Position numbers and translations under genes: made by a program
The notes under the pieces: model-generated
The model's database searches: none
The model's input: only the letters and a program-made list of their open reading frames with translations
What the model was told of the DNA's origin: nothing
Shown here: positions 7,888 to 17,149 of the stretch, one piece after another
Numbering within the stretch: the first letter of the stretch is position 1
How the letters are laid out: every line of letters starts with the position of its first letter
Assembly (NCBI RefSeq): GCF_900108395.1
Contig: NZ_FNXE01000003.1
Coordinates: 31,338-95,337, forward strand
DNA from: Paenimyroides marinum
GTDB lineage: Bacteria > Bacteroidota > Bacteroidia > Flavobacteriales > Flavobacteriaceae
Direction: 5' to 3'
Length of the DNA: 64,000 nt

Positions 7888-9207
7888 TTAAGCCATCACT
7901 TCTTCGGTATCATAAAATCCAAGTGGAGCTTCATTCAATAATTCTATTTCTTCATCTTCGATTTTGACAAGAAACGCATCTTCCATTGCCTTGAATTTAG
8001 GTGCTACCAAATCCATATCCTTACTGATTTTCTGGCTGGTAATCTTAGCATAGATCTGGGTGGTGGAAATATTCTTGTGTCCCATCATTTTGCTAAGGCT
8101 TTCAAGCGGTACGCCCTCGGTCAAAAACATGGTGGCAAATGTGTGACGTGCGGTATGGAAAGTAACTTTCTGTTCGGTAACAATGCCAGCTTCCTCAATA
8201 AGTTTACTGATATGCTTATTACAGGTCGCATTGGACGGAACAGGAAATATATAATCGCTTCTGGTAATGCCTCTGTATTTTTCAATAATGCGTTTGGGGA
8301 TTTCCATCAGCCTTACGTTTGAAGCAACGTCAGATTTTTTACGCCTGCTGATAATCCACTGGTGGCCGTCGAAGAACGATTGAATATTGCTCCATTTCAG
8401 TTTCTTAATATCAATGTAAGAAAGTCCGGTAAAACAACTGAAAAGAAAGAGGTCTTTTACCAGTTCATATTTCTGTTTGGATGGGTTCAGGAACATTAAC
8501 TTTTCCACATCCTCTTTTAGAAGGTAACTACGGTCGGTTTCCTCCATAGTGATCTTGTAATCATCAAAAGGATTATCCCGTAGCAAACCTTTTTTAATAG
8601 CCAGTTCTACCAGTGCAATAACGGGCATTGTATAAACCCAAACCGTATTGTGGGTACATTCTTTATCAATGCGGAGAAAGAAATCAAACTCCCGGATAAA
8701 ATCGGAAGTGAGTTCCCGGAACGCCATATCCTCCCGATGGTACCGTTCCTTTATAAATTCGCTAAGATGATTGTAAACAGTGGTATACTTGGCATAGGTG
8801 CTTTTAGAGCGTTTCCCTTTAGCGACCATTTTTTCAAAGCCTTCATTCTGCTCCTTAAAGACTTTCAGTATGGCATCTTCCATCACACCGACACCCAGAA
8901 ACGTGAGCTTTACCTTTTGTGCGGTTGCAAAGCCCTCGTGTTTTAGCATATCTTCATAAATCTTGTCGATACGGCCCCGTATGTTATCCAGCTTTTGATT
9001 AATACTCAAAGCTGTGGCACTCTTGCCCTCAACTCTTCCGTACTTCAAATCCCAATTATTGGGGTTTATTTCTAACTTTGTCCCGAAAGTCTTGGGTGTG
9101 CCATCAATAGTAATACGCCCCATGATCGGGGCATTACCGTTTTTTTTCAGTTCGTTCTTTTTCAGATAGAAAAGCAGCTTGAACGTCGATTTCTTTGCCT
9201 GCTCCAT
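7888..9207 (-). CDS. Tyrosine recombinase/integrase (IntDOT-like)
   Basis: A 439-residue site-specific recombinase: arm-type DNA-binding domain (about 8-90), SAM-like core-binding domain (about 110-210) and catalytic domain (about 225-400). Visible catalytic residues are Lys near 290, H351-x-x-R354, H377 and nucleophile Y386. The first catalytic Arg, normally in TGLRxxD, is replaced by Ser (GLSYIDI, S263). The same substitution is known for the CTnDOT integrase. It directs integration and excision of the element whose end lies here, beside pheS. It has its own terminator at 7830-7857. Confidence 0.9.
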   Translation of the reverse strand: MEQAKKSTFKLLFYLKKNELKKNGNAPIMGRITIDGTPKTFGTKLEINPNNWDLKYGRVEGKSATALSINQKLDNIRGRIDKIYEDMLKHEGFATAQKVKLTFLGVGVMEDAILKVFKEQNEGFEKMVAKGKRSKSTYAKYTTVYNHLSEFIKERYHREDMAFRELTSDFIREFDFFLRIDKECTHNTVWVYTMPVIALVELAIKKGLLRDNPFDDYKITMEETDRSYLLKEDVEKLMFLNPSKQKYELVKDLFLFSCFTGLSYIDIKKLKWSNIQSFFDGHQWIISRRKKSDVASNVRLMEIPKRIIEKYRGITRSDYIFPVPSNATCNKHISKLIEEAGIVTEQKVTFHTARHTFATMFLTEGVPLESLSKMMGHKNISTTQIYAKITSQKISKDMDLVAPKFKAMEDAFLVKIEDEEIELLNEAPLGFYDTEEVMA

Positions 9208-9482
9208 AACTCAAATGTTTAATGTTTAAAATTAAATTACATTGAGTTACAAGGGAATAGAGAATGCAGTGCAAAACACTGAAATATAACCTGTTAGGCT
9301 GTGTTATTACCTATGTCAATCGGTAACGAATTAGTAACCTAACGTTGTGTTTTCAAGCCCAAAACCTATCCGACACCGAGTTCCACACCAAGACTACTGT
9401 TTTATAAAGCGTTGTATTGCAATTGCTTTAACCGTTTTGCTTATTTTTGCTTTTATCTAATCTTTTTTTGGTAAAAATAAAA
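9208..9482. other. Integrase upstream region and likely element-chromosome junction
   Basis: A gene-free stretch between the integrase start and the pheS terminator. It contains a short dyad (CAGTG 9267-9271/CACTG 9277-9281), repeated GTAAC motifs around 9321-9345 that could be arm-type sites, and TTTTGC motifs around 9433-9450 next to the chromosome. One boundary of the element must lie here. The other end is outside the window, so the att core cannot be fixed. Confidence 0.4.
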
Positions 9483-9508
9483 AAAGCTCCTGAAAAAACA
9501 AGAGCTTT
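9475..9508 (-). terminator. Intrinsic terminator of pheS
   Basis: AAAGCTC (9483-9489) pairs with GAGCTTT (9502-9508). On the minus strand the stem is followed by a long T-run. It lies just after the pheS stop and shows the gene kept its own 3' end beside the element. Confidence 0.8.
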
Positions 9509-9527
9509 GTATAATTATGAATTTTTT

Positions 9528-10547
9528 TTAAAAGTTCGATTTAAATTGTTCCAAGAAACGTACATCATTTTCAAAATACATACGAATGTCTCCGATTTGA
9601 TACAGCAACATTGCCATACGTTCCAATCCCATTCCAAAAGCAAAACCAGAGTATTCATCAGGATCAATGTTTGATGCTTTCAGCACATTTGGATCTACCA
9701 TACCGCAGCCCATAATTTCCAACCAGCCGGTTCCTTTGGTAATGCGGTAATCGGTTTCGGTTTTCAATCCCCAGTAAACATCAACCTCTGCACTTGGTTC
9801 GGTAAAAGGGAAATACGACGGACGCAAACGAATTTTTGATTTTCCGAACATTTCCTTCGTAAAATATAACAAGGTTTGCTTTAAATCGGCAAACGATACA
9901 TCTTTATCTATATACAAACCTTCAACTTGATGGAAAATACAGTGAGAACGTGATGAAATAGCTTCATTTCGGAATACACGACCTGGAGAAATAGTTCTAA
10001 TAGGCGGTTGGTTGTTTTCCATATAACGTACCTGAACCGATGAGGTGTGTGTACGCAACAAATAATCCGGGTTCATTTGTACAAAAAACGTATCCTGCAT
10101 ATCACGTGCAGGGTGATGTGCCGGGAAATTCAGTGCTTCAAAATTATGCCAGTCGTCTTCAATTTCCGGGCCTTCAGAAACGTTAAATCCAATGTTTGAA
10201 AACACGTCGATTACCTGATTTTTTACTAAAGAAATAGGATGGCGAGAGCCAATGTTCATTGGTGTTCCCGGGCGTGTTAAATCGCCGTAAACACCAATAG
10301 CTTCCTCTTTTGCTTCTAAAGTTTCCTGAATGGTTCTGATTTTGTTCTCTACCGCGTTTTTCAATGAATTAATCGCCTGACCAAATGCTTTTTTTTGCTC
10401 GTTTGGCACATTTTTAAACTCGGCAAAAATCTCATTAATCAGTCCTTTTTTAGAAATAAATTTAATTCTAAAAACGTCTAAAGCCTCTTTGTTGTCAGTA
10501 GTAAAAGCTTCAGCTTCACCAATCAGTTCTTTAATTCTATCTATCAT
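9528..10547 (-). CDS. pheS: Phenylalanine--tRNA ligase alpha subunit
   Basis: A 339-residue class II aminoacyl-tRNA synthetase subunit that charges tRNA-Phe as part of an alpha2-beta2 enzyme in the cytosol. An N-terminal coiled-coil arm (about 1-85) precedes the catalytic core. NFPAHHPARDMQDTF is at about 140-154, motif 2 (RVFRNEAISSRSHCIFHQVEG) at about 190-210, and motif 3 GFAFGMGLERMAM at 301-313. Length is normal. A TAAATTTG -7 element lies upstream and a terminator downstream, so it appears monocistronic. pheT is not adjacent. The integrated element ends directly downstream. Confidence 0.97.
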   Translation of the reverse strand: MIDRIKELIGEAEAFTTDNKEALDVFRIKFISKKGLINEIFAEFKNVPNEQKKAFGQAINSLKNAVENKIRTIQETLEAKEEAIGVYGDLTRPGTPMNIGSRHPISLVKNQVIDVFSNIGFNVSEGPEIEDDWHNFEALNFPAHHPARDMQDTFFVQMNPDYLLRTHTSSVQVRYMENNQPPIRTISPGRVFRNEAISSRSHCIFHQVEGLYIDKDVSFADLKQTLLYFTKEMFGKSKIRLRPSYFPFTEPSAEVDVYWGLKTETDYRITKGTGWLEIMGCGMVDPNVLKASNIDPDEYSGFAFGMGLERMAMLLYQIGDIRMYFENDVRFLEQFKSNF

Positions 10548-10569
10548 TTTTTTCTAAAAAGTAGTTGTG

Positions 10570-10577
10570 CAAATTTA
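10570..10577 (-). promoter_or_regulatory. pheS promoter -7 element
   Basis: On the minus strand this reads TAAATTTG, matching TAnnTTTG. It lies 23 nt upstream of the pheS ATG. Confidence 0.6.
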
Positions 10578-10616
10578 CGCTTTTTGCCCGATGCAGAAAA
10601 TTAGAATGGTTAAAAA

Positions 10617-10973
10617 TTAATTTATATATCCGTTCTCTAAAAAATAGTTTGCGATAGCTTCTTTCATTAACACGGTTTGCTCGCCGGCTTTTAAGTGGGG
10701 CAATTGATCTTTAATGATGTAATGCGGCCAACCATCGTTGTCGAAATGCGAAAATTCATAATAACCAAAAGGCTCCAATAAACGACAAATGGCTATGTGC
10801 ATAATGTTTACTTTTTCGTCTTTTTTAAACTTTTTGTTGAATTTGCCCAGTTCCTGAACACCAATTAAATAAATAATTCCGTCAACATCTAAAGTATCTC
10901 CGTCGGCAAACTGGTTAGATAATTTTTTAACCAATAATTCCCAGCGTGCTTTTAATTGTTCGTCTCTTGCCAT
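10617..10973 (-). CDS. Conserved hypothetical protein
   Basis: A 118-residue soluble protein with a charged helical N-terminus, KKFKKDEKVNIMHIAICRLL in the middle and ELGKFNKKF before it. No family is recognised. I place the start at MARDEQLK (10973), not the ATG at 10988. The latter lies only 3 nt from the TATCTTTG promoter box (10992-10999) and would be at or before the transcription start. Length and conserved-looking core suggest a genuine flavobacterial gene. Role unknown. Confidence 0.75.
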   Translation of the reverse strand: MARDEQLKARWELLVKKLSNQFADGDTLDVDGIIYLIGVQELGKFNKKFKKDEKVNIMHIAICRLLEPFGYYEFSHFDNDGWPHYIIKDQLPHLKAGEQTVLMKEAIANYFLENGYIN

Positions 10974-10991
10974 AAATAGTCTATTCATTTA

Positions 10992-10999
10992 CAAAGATA
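10992..10999 (-). promoter_or_regulatory. Promoter -7 element for 10617-10973
   Basis: Minus-strand TATCTTTG is a perfect match to TAnnTTTG. It fixes the start of the downstream gene at 10973, not 10988. Confidence 0.65.
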
Positions 11000-11021
11000 T
11001 TTTATAATACCGAAACTACTT

Positions 11022-11029
11022 TATATTTG
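11022..11029 (+). promoter_or_regulatory. Promoter -7 element for cvpA-like gene
   Basis: TATATTTG fits TAnnTTTG, 10 nt before the ATG at 11040. It lies back to back with the divergent promoter at 10992-10999. Confidence 0.55.
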
Positions 11030-11039
11030 TATTTTATTT

Positions 11040-11567
11040 ATGAATATGATTGTTATTGATTTGCTAATTGCTGTTTTATTGGGTTATGCATTGTTTAAAG
11101 GGTTACAAAAAGGATTGATCGTTTCGGTTATTTCACTGATTGCTTTAATTGCTGGGATTTATTTTTCTCTCCGATTTTCTTTTTTTATTAGTGAAATTCT
11201 TCAGCAAAACACACAGTGGAATCAAAATGTGATAACGGTAAGTGCTTTCTTTATGACGTTTTTATTGGTATTGGTCTTACTTTTTTTATTAGGGAAAATC
11301 CTTACAAAACTAGTAAATGCTGTTGCATTGGGATTTATAAACAAATTAGCCGGAGCTGCTTTTGAAAGTTTAAAAATGATCTTGATTATTTCAGTATTCC
11401 TGAATTTATTTCAAAAGATCAATTATAACAATTTACTTGTTTCAGAAGAAAAGTTAGAGGAATCTGTTTTTTATCATCCGCTTGAAGAAGTTTCCCGAAG
11501 CATTTTTCCGTTAATGGATAAATGGTATAAAGCAGTTTTAAATGAGGCAAAGGAAAGGATGGAGTAA
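11040..11567 (+). CDS. CvpA family membrane protein
   Basis: A 175-residue inner-membrane protein with four hydrophobic segments (about residues 3-20, 25-45, 62-85 and 98-120). The family-typical N-terminus (IVIDLLIAVLLGYALFKGL) and glycine-containing loop GLQKGLIVSV are present. CvpA proteins were named for colicin V production. Their general role is envelope-related but not settled. The start could be ATG 11040 or 11046. A bidirectional terminator follows. Confidence 0.88.
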   Translation: MNMIVIDLLIAVLLGYALFKGLQKGLIVSVISLIALIAGIYFSLRFSFFISEILQQNTQWNQNVITVSAFFMTFLLVLVLLFLLGKILTKLVNAVALGFINKLAGAAFESLKMILIISVFLNLFQKINYNNLLVSEEKLEESVFYHPLEEVSRSIFPLMDKWYKAVLNEAKERME

Positions 11568-11610
11568 AAATAAAACAGTCCGGTAATTAATACCAGACCT
11601 CGTTTTATTT
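11568..11610. terminator. Bidirectional terminator between cvpA-like gene and lipoprotein
   Basis: Outer arms AAATAAAAC (11568-11576) and GTTTTATTT (11602-11610) enclose an inner stem with GGTA (11582-11585) and TACC (11591-11594). It separates convergent genes. Confidence 0.65.
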
Positions 11611-11621
11611 ACATTCTTTTT

Positions 11622-12035
11622 TTATCTTCCTGCAATCCAAGTGCCTTTGATGCCTTTAGAGTCATTAACCCAAGGACCGGAAGAATGTGTTTCGCTCATT
11701 GTTCCAGTAAAACTACCTATCTCTTCTTCATTACCATCTTCGTTAGTGTTAATGAAAATTAGTTTAACTTCTCCTTGAATACTAACTTTACCTTTTAAGG
11801 ATAATTCTAAATCAGTAAAATTCTCAGATTCAACCGTACCAATGACCGTTCCGTCATTTTTTACATTAAACTCAATTTCACCGGAATCACTACCTGAATA
11901 AGTACCTACCCAAGCACCTTTATACTTGGAATACGGAGATGTAGTGGTAATTGGATCTTCTTCATCGTGTTCACAAGCTGTTGTTAAAGCAACTAATGGT
12001 ATAAATAATAATAAAAGTGAAAATATTTTCTTCAT
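11622..12035 (-). CDS. Small secreted lipoprotein, paralogue of 17683-18078
   Basis: A 137-residue lipoprotein. The signal peptide ends at lipobox LTTAC (Cys about residue 21), so it is probably membrane-anchored in the envelope. The mature part opens PYSKYKGAWVGTYSG, continues with alternating beta strands, and ends GPWVNDSKGIKGTWIAGR. The same architecture (PYEKFKGTWTGSFSG, then GTMTGTMTET, ending IEGTWEGS) occurs at 17683-18078, so the two are paralogues. The repeated W-x-G strand pattern suggests a small beta-barrel (lipocalin-like). Function unknown. Confidence 0.75.
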   Translation of the reverse strand: MKKIFSLLLLFIPLVALTTACEHDEEDPITTTSPYSKYKGAWVGTYSGSDSGEIEFNVKNDGTVIGTVESENFTDLELSLKGKVSIQGEVKLIFINTNEDGNEEEIGSFTGTMSETHSSGPWVNDSKGIKGTWIAGR

Positions 12036-12125
12036 AATAATTATATGTTGATTCCTTTATTTCGCTAATGTAATAATTATTTGTAATTTTTTATAAAAAA
12101 AATGAAATTTTAAATAATTAACATT

Positions 12126-13067
12126 TTAAGAAAGATTCTTCAACATTTCCTTTGTCATGCTTTCCAAATCAAAATCGTGTTCCCAGCCCCAATCTTCACG
12201 AGCTGATGAATCATTAATGCTTGATGGCCACGAATCGGCAATTGCCTGACGGAAATCTGGCTGGTAAGAAATTTCAAAACCTGCCTTTTCTTTCGTAATA
12301 GCTTCGGCAATTTCTTTAGGAGTAAAACTCATTGCTGCTAAATTGTACGAAGAACGGATTCTTATATTTTCTTTTTCAGCTTGCATAATTCCAACCGTTG
12401 CACGAATGGCATCATCCATGTACATCATTGGTAATTCAGTATTTTCACTTAAAAAACAAGTATATTTATTGTCTGAAATGGCTTTATAGTAAATATCAAC
12501 AGCGTAGTCAGTTGTTCCGCCGCCCGGTGGTGTTTTCCATGAAATTAATCCCGGATAACGGATAGAACGTACATCGACACCATATTTGTTAAAATAATAT
12601 TCACACCAGCGTTCTCCGGCTTGTTTTGATATTCCGTAAACGGTAGATGGTTCCATTACGGTGTATTGCGGGGTGTTGTGTTTTGGAGTTGTGGGACCAA
12701 AAACGGCAATGCTTGAAGGCCAAAAAATCTTTTTAATTTTTCCTTCTTTGGCTAAGTTTAGTACGTGGAAAAGCGAATTCATATTTAAATCCCACGCAAA
12801 TGCCGGATTTTTTTCAGCAGTTGCCGATAACAATGCTGCCATTAAATATACCTCGTCTATTTTATATTTATCAACCAATGCTGCAACAGCATCAAAATTC
12901 ATTGCATCTACTAACTCAAAAGGTCCTGTTTGAAAAACTTCTTGTTCTCCTTTTCTGATATCCGAGGCAATAACATTGTCAATTCCGTAAATTTCTCTCA
13001 ATTTCAGCGTAAGCTCAGAACCAATTTGCCCGCAAGCTCCAATAATCAATATTTTGGTTGTCTCCAT
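12126..13067 (-). CDS. L-threonine 3-dehydrogenase, SDR type
   Basis: An NAD-dependent epimerase/dehydratase-fold enzyme of 313 residues. The Rossmann loop GACGQIG is near residue 9, and the SDR catalytic Tyr/Lys lie in YGISKQAGERW. The block that follows, RYPGLISWKTPPGGGTTDY, is characteristic of SDR-type threonine dehydrogenases. It oxidises L-threonine to 2-amino-3-ketobutyrate. I start it at METTKILI (13067), because the upstream ATG at 13088 sits inside the TATCTTTG promoter box. It appears monocistronic. Confidence 0.88.
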   Translation of the reverse strand: METTKILIIGACGQIGSELTLKLREIYGIDNVIASDIRKGEQEVFQTGPFELVDAMNFDAVAALVDKYKIDEVYLMAALLSATAEKNPAFAWDLNMNSLFHVLNLAKEGKIKKIFWPSSIAVFGPTTPKHNTPQYTVMEPSTVYGISKQAGERWCEYYFNKYGVDVRSIRYPGLISWKTPPGGGTTDYAVDIYYKAISDNKYTCFLSENTELPMMYMDDAIRATVGIMQAEKENIRIRSSYNLAAMSFTPKEIAEAITKEKAGFEISYQPDFRQAIADSWPSSINDSSAREDWGWEHDFDLESMTKEMLKNLS

Positions 13068-13085
13068 CTTATTTAATTTGATGCA

Positions 13086-13093
13086 CAAAGATA
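13086..13093 (-). promoter_or_regulatory. Promoter -7 element of threonine dehydrogenase gene
   Basis: Minus-strand TATCTTTG is a perfect TAnnTTTG match, 18 nt upstream of the chosen ATG. It excludes the earlier in-frame ATG at 13088. Confidence 0.65.
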
Positions 13094-13189
13094 CTGTTTG
13101 TAACCAAATATTTTTGAAATCTTCTCAAAAAAGAAACCGAATTTCTCGTAATATTTATGGTTTAAATATTTTAATACGGTCAATATTAG

Positions 13190-13197
13190 TAATTTTG
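13190..13197 (+). promoter_or_regulatory. Promoter -7 element of the mfd operon
   Basis: TAATTTTG fits TAnnTTTG, 23 nt upstream of the lipoprotein ATG at 13221. It would drive the lipoprotein, mfd and 17146-17565. Confidence 0.55.
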
Positions 13198-13220
13198 TGT
13201 TTTGTTATAGAAATACATTT

Positions 13221-13799
13221 ATGAGGTATATTTTTGTTTTAATAGGTCTTTCATTTTTGGTAACAGGTTGTAAAAAACAAACGGAAACCACCGAAAATCT
13301 GCCATTGACCGTATCACAGGATTCATTGGTGCGAAGCATTTACAATCAATGGAAATTTACTGTTGCTGTTTCCAATCCATCAGTCAATTCAAAATTAAAT
13401 TCTTGGGAAGACTGGCGGAATTATACCAACGAATTAACCATTGCACCCAATGCAAGTTTGTCGAATTTAACTCGAAAAGCAAATGCTTTAGTTGAAAAAT
13501 CGGCTGTTTTGAAAAATAATATTCCTGACTTGTACAATAAACCGGAGACCAAAGCCCGCTTAGCTTTGTTAGAAACGAATATTCAAAATCTAGATATGCT
13601 TTTAGAGTTGGAACCTTTAAACATCAAAGAAATCAATGTTTTGCTTGCCAATATCCAAAAAAATACCAGTTCATTGATTAACCAGTTTGATGAATTTGAA
13701 ATTAAAGCAAAAATACCAAAAGAGACAGGTGAAGAGCAACTGCATCAACGCATCGATACAATAAAACGTGCCACTTTAAACACCATTCCACAAGAATAA
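13221..13799 (+). CDS. Hypothetical lipoprotein upstream of mfd
   Basis: A 192-residue protein with signal peptide MRYIFVLIGLSFLVTGC. The lipobox Cys is at residue 17, so it is an envelope lipoprotein. The mature region is mainly helical (NSWEDWRNYTNELTIAP near the start, then Leu-rich helices). No known family. The start at 13221 is preferred to the GTG at 13197, which overlaps the promoter. Its TAA overlaps the mfd ATG (TAATG), so the two are translationally coupled even though one is exported and the other cytosolic. Confidence 0.75.
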   Translation: MRYIFVLIGLSFLVTGCKKQTETTENLPLTVSQDSLVRSIYNQWKFTVAVSNPSVNSKLNSWEDWRNYTNELTIAPNASLSNLTRKANALVEKSAVLKNNIPDLYNKPETKARLALLETNIQNLDMLLELEPLNIKEINVLLANIQKNTSSLINQFDEFEIKAKIPKETGEEQLHQRIDTIKRATLNTIPQE

Positions 13800-16700
13800 T
13801 GAGTATTAAAAAAGTATTTGAACAAGCAACCAAAACACAGCAATTACAAGAGCAAATCAGTAAATCAGGCAATAAAATCCACGCAAAAGGATTTATTGGA
13901 TCGGCTTTGTCGTTTCAAATTCAGGCATTGTTTAAAAATTCTGAACAACATTTTTTATTGATTTTTAACGATAAAGAAGAAGCGGCTTATTATCTGAACG
14001 ATCTGGAACATCTGATTTCTAAAGATTATGTATTGTTTTATCCGGGATCGTACCGCCGTCCGTATCAAATCGAAGAAACCGATAATGCCAATGTGTTGTT
14101 GCGTGCCGAAGTTTTAAACCGGTTAAATGCCCGTAAAAAGCCGGTTGTCATTGTTTCGTATGCCGATGCCTTGTTTGAAAAAGTGGTTACACGGAAACAA
14201 TTAGATAAAAACACGCTCAAGATTGCTGTAAATGACAAGATGACGATTGATTTTGTGAACGAAGTACTGTTTGAATACAATTTTAAACGTGTTGACTTTG
14301 TTTCGGAACCTGGAGAATTTTCGGTTCGTGGCGGAATCATTGATGTGTTTTCTTTCTCGAACGAAAATCCGTATCGTATTGAATTTTTTGGAAATGAAAT
14401 CGAAAGTATTCGTACGTTTGATGTGGAAACACAGCTATCAATCGAAACCAATAAAAAAATCACGATCATTCCCAATGTAGAAAATAAATTTTTGCAGGAA
14501 AGTAGAGAAAGTTTTCTGAATTATATCCATCCAAATACGGTTTTGTTTATTCAGAATACAACTTTAGTAAAGGAACAACTTGCTAAAATGTTTCAGAAAG
14601 CAACCGAAACATTTGAGAAATTAAGTGCCGATGTAAAACATCTGTCGCCTGAACAAATGTTTCTTCCAACAGTTGAGTTTTTACAGAAAGCCGATGACTT
14701 TACTGTGGTTGAACTGGCACAGCAAAACTTTTTTACACCAGATTTTTCGCTGGAATTTTATTTCAATCCGCAGCCATCGTTTAATAAGCAGTTTGATTTG
14801 CTGATTGAAAATTTAAATGAAAACACCGCAAACGGCTACACCAATTACCTGTATTGTTCAAGCGAGGCACAAAGCAAGCGTTTTGAAGAAATTTTTTCGA
14901 GCTTAAAAGATCAAAACAAAAGTATTCAGCAGTATAAAACTGTTGTAATGCCTTTGTTTCAGGGTTTTATCGACAAAGAAAATCAAATTGCGTGTTATAC
15001 CGATCATCAAATTTTTGAACGCTACCATAAATTCAGCATCAAAAACGGTTATACCAAAAAGCAAACCATCACTTTAAAAGAACTTACCACGCTTTCGGTG
15101 GGCGATTATGTGACGCATATTGACCATGGAATTGGGAAGTTTGGTGGTTTACAGAAAATTGATGTAGAAGGTAAAAAGCAAGAAGCCATAAAACTGGTTT
15201 ATGCCGATAACGATATTGTGTATGTATCAATACATTCATTACACAAGATTTCAAAATACAACGGAAAAGAGGGTGCACCGCCTAAAATCTATAAAATTGG
15301 TTCAGGAGCATGGAAAGCCTTAAAGCAAAAAACAAAAGCACGTGTAAAACACATTGCCTTTAATTTGATAAAGTTATACGCCAAACGCAGATTGGAGAAA
15401 GGATTTGCCTGTGCACCTGACAGTTATTTACAGGCCGAGTTGGAAAGTTCGTTTATATACGAGGATACGCCCGATCAGTTAAAATCTACTATTGATGTAA
15501 AAACCGATATGGAAAGTGAACGACCGATGGATCGGTTGGTTTGTGGCGATGTGGGTTTTGGTAAGACCGAAGTTGCTATTCGCGCGGCTTTTAAGATGGT
15601 TGATAACGGAAAACAAGTTGCGGTGCTGGTACCAACAACCATTTTGGCATTTCAGCATCATAAAACGTTTACCGAACGTTTAACAGATATGCCGGTGAGT
15701 GTAGCTTATTTGAATCGCTTTAAAACAGCCAAACAAAAAGCAGAAACATTGAAAGATTTGGCAGAAGGAAAAATCGACATCATCATTGGAACGCATCAGT
15801 TAGTAAATAAAAATGTGGTTTTTAAAGATTTGGGTTTGCTGATTATCGATGAAGAACAAAAATTCGGAGTAGCGGTAAAAGACAAATTAAAAACCATTGG
15901 CGAAAATATTGACACCCTAACGCTTACCGCAACACCAATCCCGAGAACGCTACAGTTTTCTTTAATGGCAGCCCGCGATTTATCAGTTATTACCACACCG
16001 CCGCCTAATCGTTATCCCATCGAAACCAATGTGATTGGGTTTAATGAAGAGGTAATCCGTGATGCTATTTCGTATGAATTGGAACGTGGCGGACAAGTTT
16101 ATTTTATCAACAACCGAATTGAAAATATTAAGGAAGTTGCCGGAATGATCCAGCGCTTGGTTCCAAATGCCAAAGTGGGTGTGGGTCACGGACAAATGGA
16201 CGGTAAAAAATTAGAAGAACTTCTTTTATCGTTTATGGAAGGCGAATTTGACGTTTTGGTTGCCACAACTATTATTGAAAGTGGATTGGATGTTCCAAAC
16301 GCAAATACCATTTTTATCAATAATGCCAATAATTTCGGATTGAGCGATTTACATCAAATGCGTGGTCGGGTAGGGAGAAGCAACAAAAAAGCATTTTGTT
16401 ATTTTATTACGCCGCCTTATAGTGTCATGACCGAAGAAGCCCGTAAGCGTATTTCGGCATTAGAACAATTCAGCGATTTGGGCAGTGGATTCAATATTGC
16501 TATGAAAGATTTGGAAATTCGTGGTGCCGGTGATATTTTGGGCGGTGAACAAAGTGGATTTATCAATGAAATTGGCTTTGAAACCTATCAGAAAATCATG
16601 AACGAAGCCATTGACGAATTGAAAGAAAACGAATTCAAGGATTTATACCAGGAAGAGCAAAATATCGATACCAAAGAATACGTTAAAGATATAGTGATTG

Positions 16701-17149
16701 AATCTGACTTTGAAATTTTGTTTCCTGATGAATACATCAACAATGTTTCAGAACGATTAACTTTATATAACGAATTGTCAACATTGAGAACCGAAGAGGA
16801 ATTAATCGCTTTTCAAAATAAATTGATTGACCGTTTTGGGGCATTGCCTAAACAAGCGGTGAATTTGTTGGATTCGGTTCGAATTAAATGGATCGCCTCA
16901 AAAGCCGGAATTGAAAAGCTGGTATTGAAACAAGGCAAAATGATTGGTTATTTTGTAAGCGATCAGCAGTCAATGTATTATCAGTCGGCTCAGTTCCGCA
17001 AAGTGTTACAGTTCATTCAAATGTATCCAAAGTTGGCAACCTTAAAAGAAAAACAAACCAAAAACGGATTGCGTTTACTGTTGACATTTGATCAGATAAG
17101 ATCAATAAGTAAAGCATTAGAAAACCTTCAAAAATTACAGCAGTTATGA
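13799..17149 (+). CDS. mfd: Transcription-repair coupling factor
   Basis: Mfd, 1116 residues, displaces RNA polymerase stalled at DNA lesions and recruits UvrA. The N-terminal UvrB-like region (about 1-330) binds UvrA. The CarD-like RNA-polymerase-interaction domain is near 425-490 (VGDYVTHIDHGIGKFGG). The translocase has Walker A GDVGFGKTE near 581, DEEQ near 683, TPIPRTLQFS just after, and RGRVGRSNKKAFCYF in the second RecA lobe. The TRCF C-terminal domain follows (about 960-1090). Length is near normal. It overlaps its neighbours by TAATG upstream and ATGA downstream. Confidence 0.97.
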   Translation: MSIKKVFEQATKTQQLQEQISKSGNKIHAKGFIGSALSFQIQALFKNSEQHFLLIFNDKEEAAYYLNDLEHLISKDYVLFYPGSYRRPYQIEETDNANVLLRAEVLNRLNARKKPVVIVSYADALFEKVVTRKQLDKNTLKIAVNDKMTIDFVNEVLFEYNFKRVDFVSEPGEFSVRGGIIDVFSFSNENPYRIEFFGNEIESIRTFDVETQLSIETNKKITIIPNVENKFLQESRESFLNYIHPNTVLFIQNTTLVKEQLAKMFQKATETFEKLSADVKHLSPEQMFLPTVEFLQKADDFTVVELAQQNFFTPDFSLEFYFNPQPSFNKQFDLLIENLNENTANGYTNYLYCSSEAQSKRFEEIFSSLKDQNKSIQQYKTVVMPLFQGFIDKENQIACYTDHQIFERYHKFSIKNGYTKKQTITLKELTTLSVGDYVTHIDHGIGKFGGLQKIDVEGKKQEAIKLVYADNDIVYVSIHSLHKISKYNGKEGAPPKIYKIGSGAWKALKQKTKARVKHIAFNLIKLYAKRRLEKGFACAPDSYLQAELESSFIYEDTPDQLKSTIDVKTDMESERPMDRLVCGDVGFGKTEVAIRAAFKMVDNGKQVAVLVPTTILAFQHHKTFTERLTDMPVSVAYLNRFKTAKQKAETLKDLAEGKIDIIIGTHQLVNKNVVFKDLGLLIIDEEQKFGVAVKDKLKTIGENIDTLTLTATPIPRTLQFSLMAARDLSVITTPPPNRYPIETNVIGFNEEVIRDAISYELERGGQVYFINNRIENIKEVAGMIQRLVPNAKVGVGHGQMDGKKLEELLLSFMEGEFDVLVATTIIESGLDVPNANTIFINNANNFGLSDLHQMRGRVGRSNKKAFCYFITPPYSVMTEEARKRISALEQFSDLGSGFNIAMKDLEIRGAGDILGGEQSGFINEIGFETYQKIMNEAIDELKENEFKDLYQEEQNIDTKEYVKDIVIESDFEILFPDEYINNVSERLTLYNELSTLRTEEELIAFQNKLIDRFGALPKQAVNLLDSVRIKWIASKAGIEKLVLKQGKMIGYFVSDQQSMYYQSAQFRKVLQFIQMYPKLATLKEKQTKNGLRLLLTFDQIRSISKALENLQKLQQL

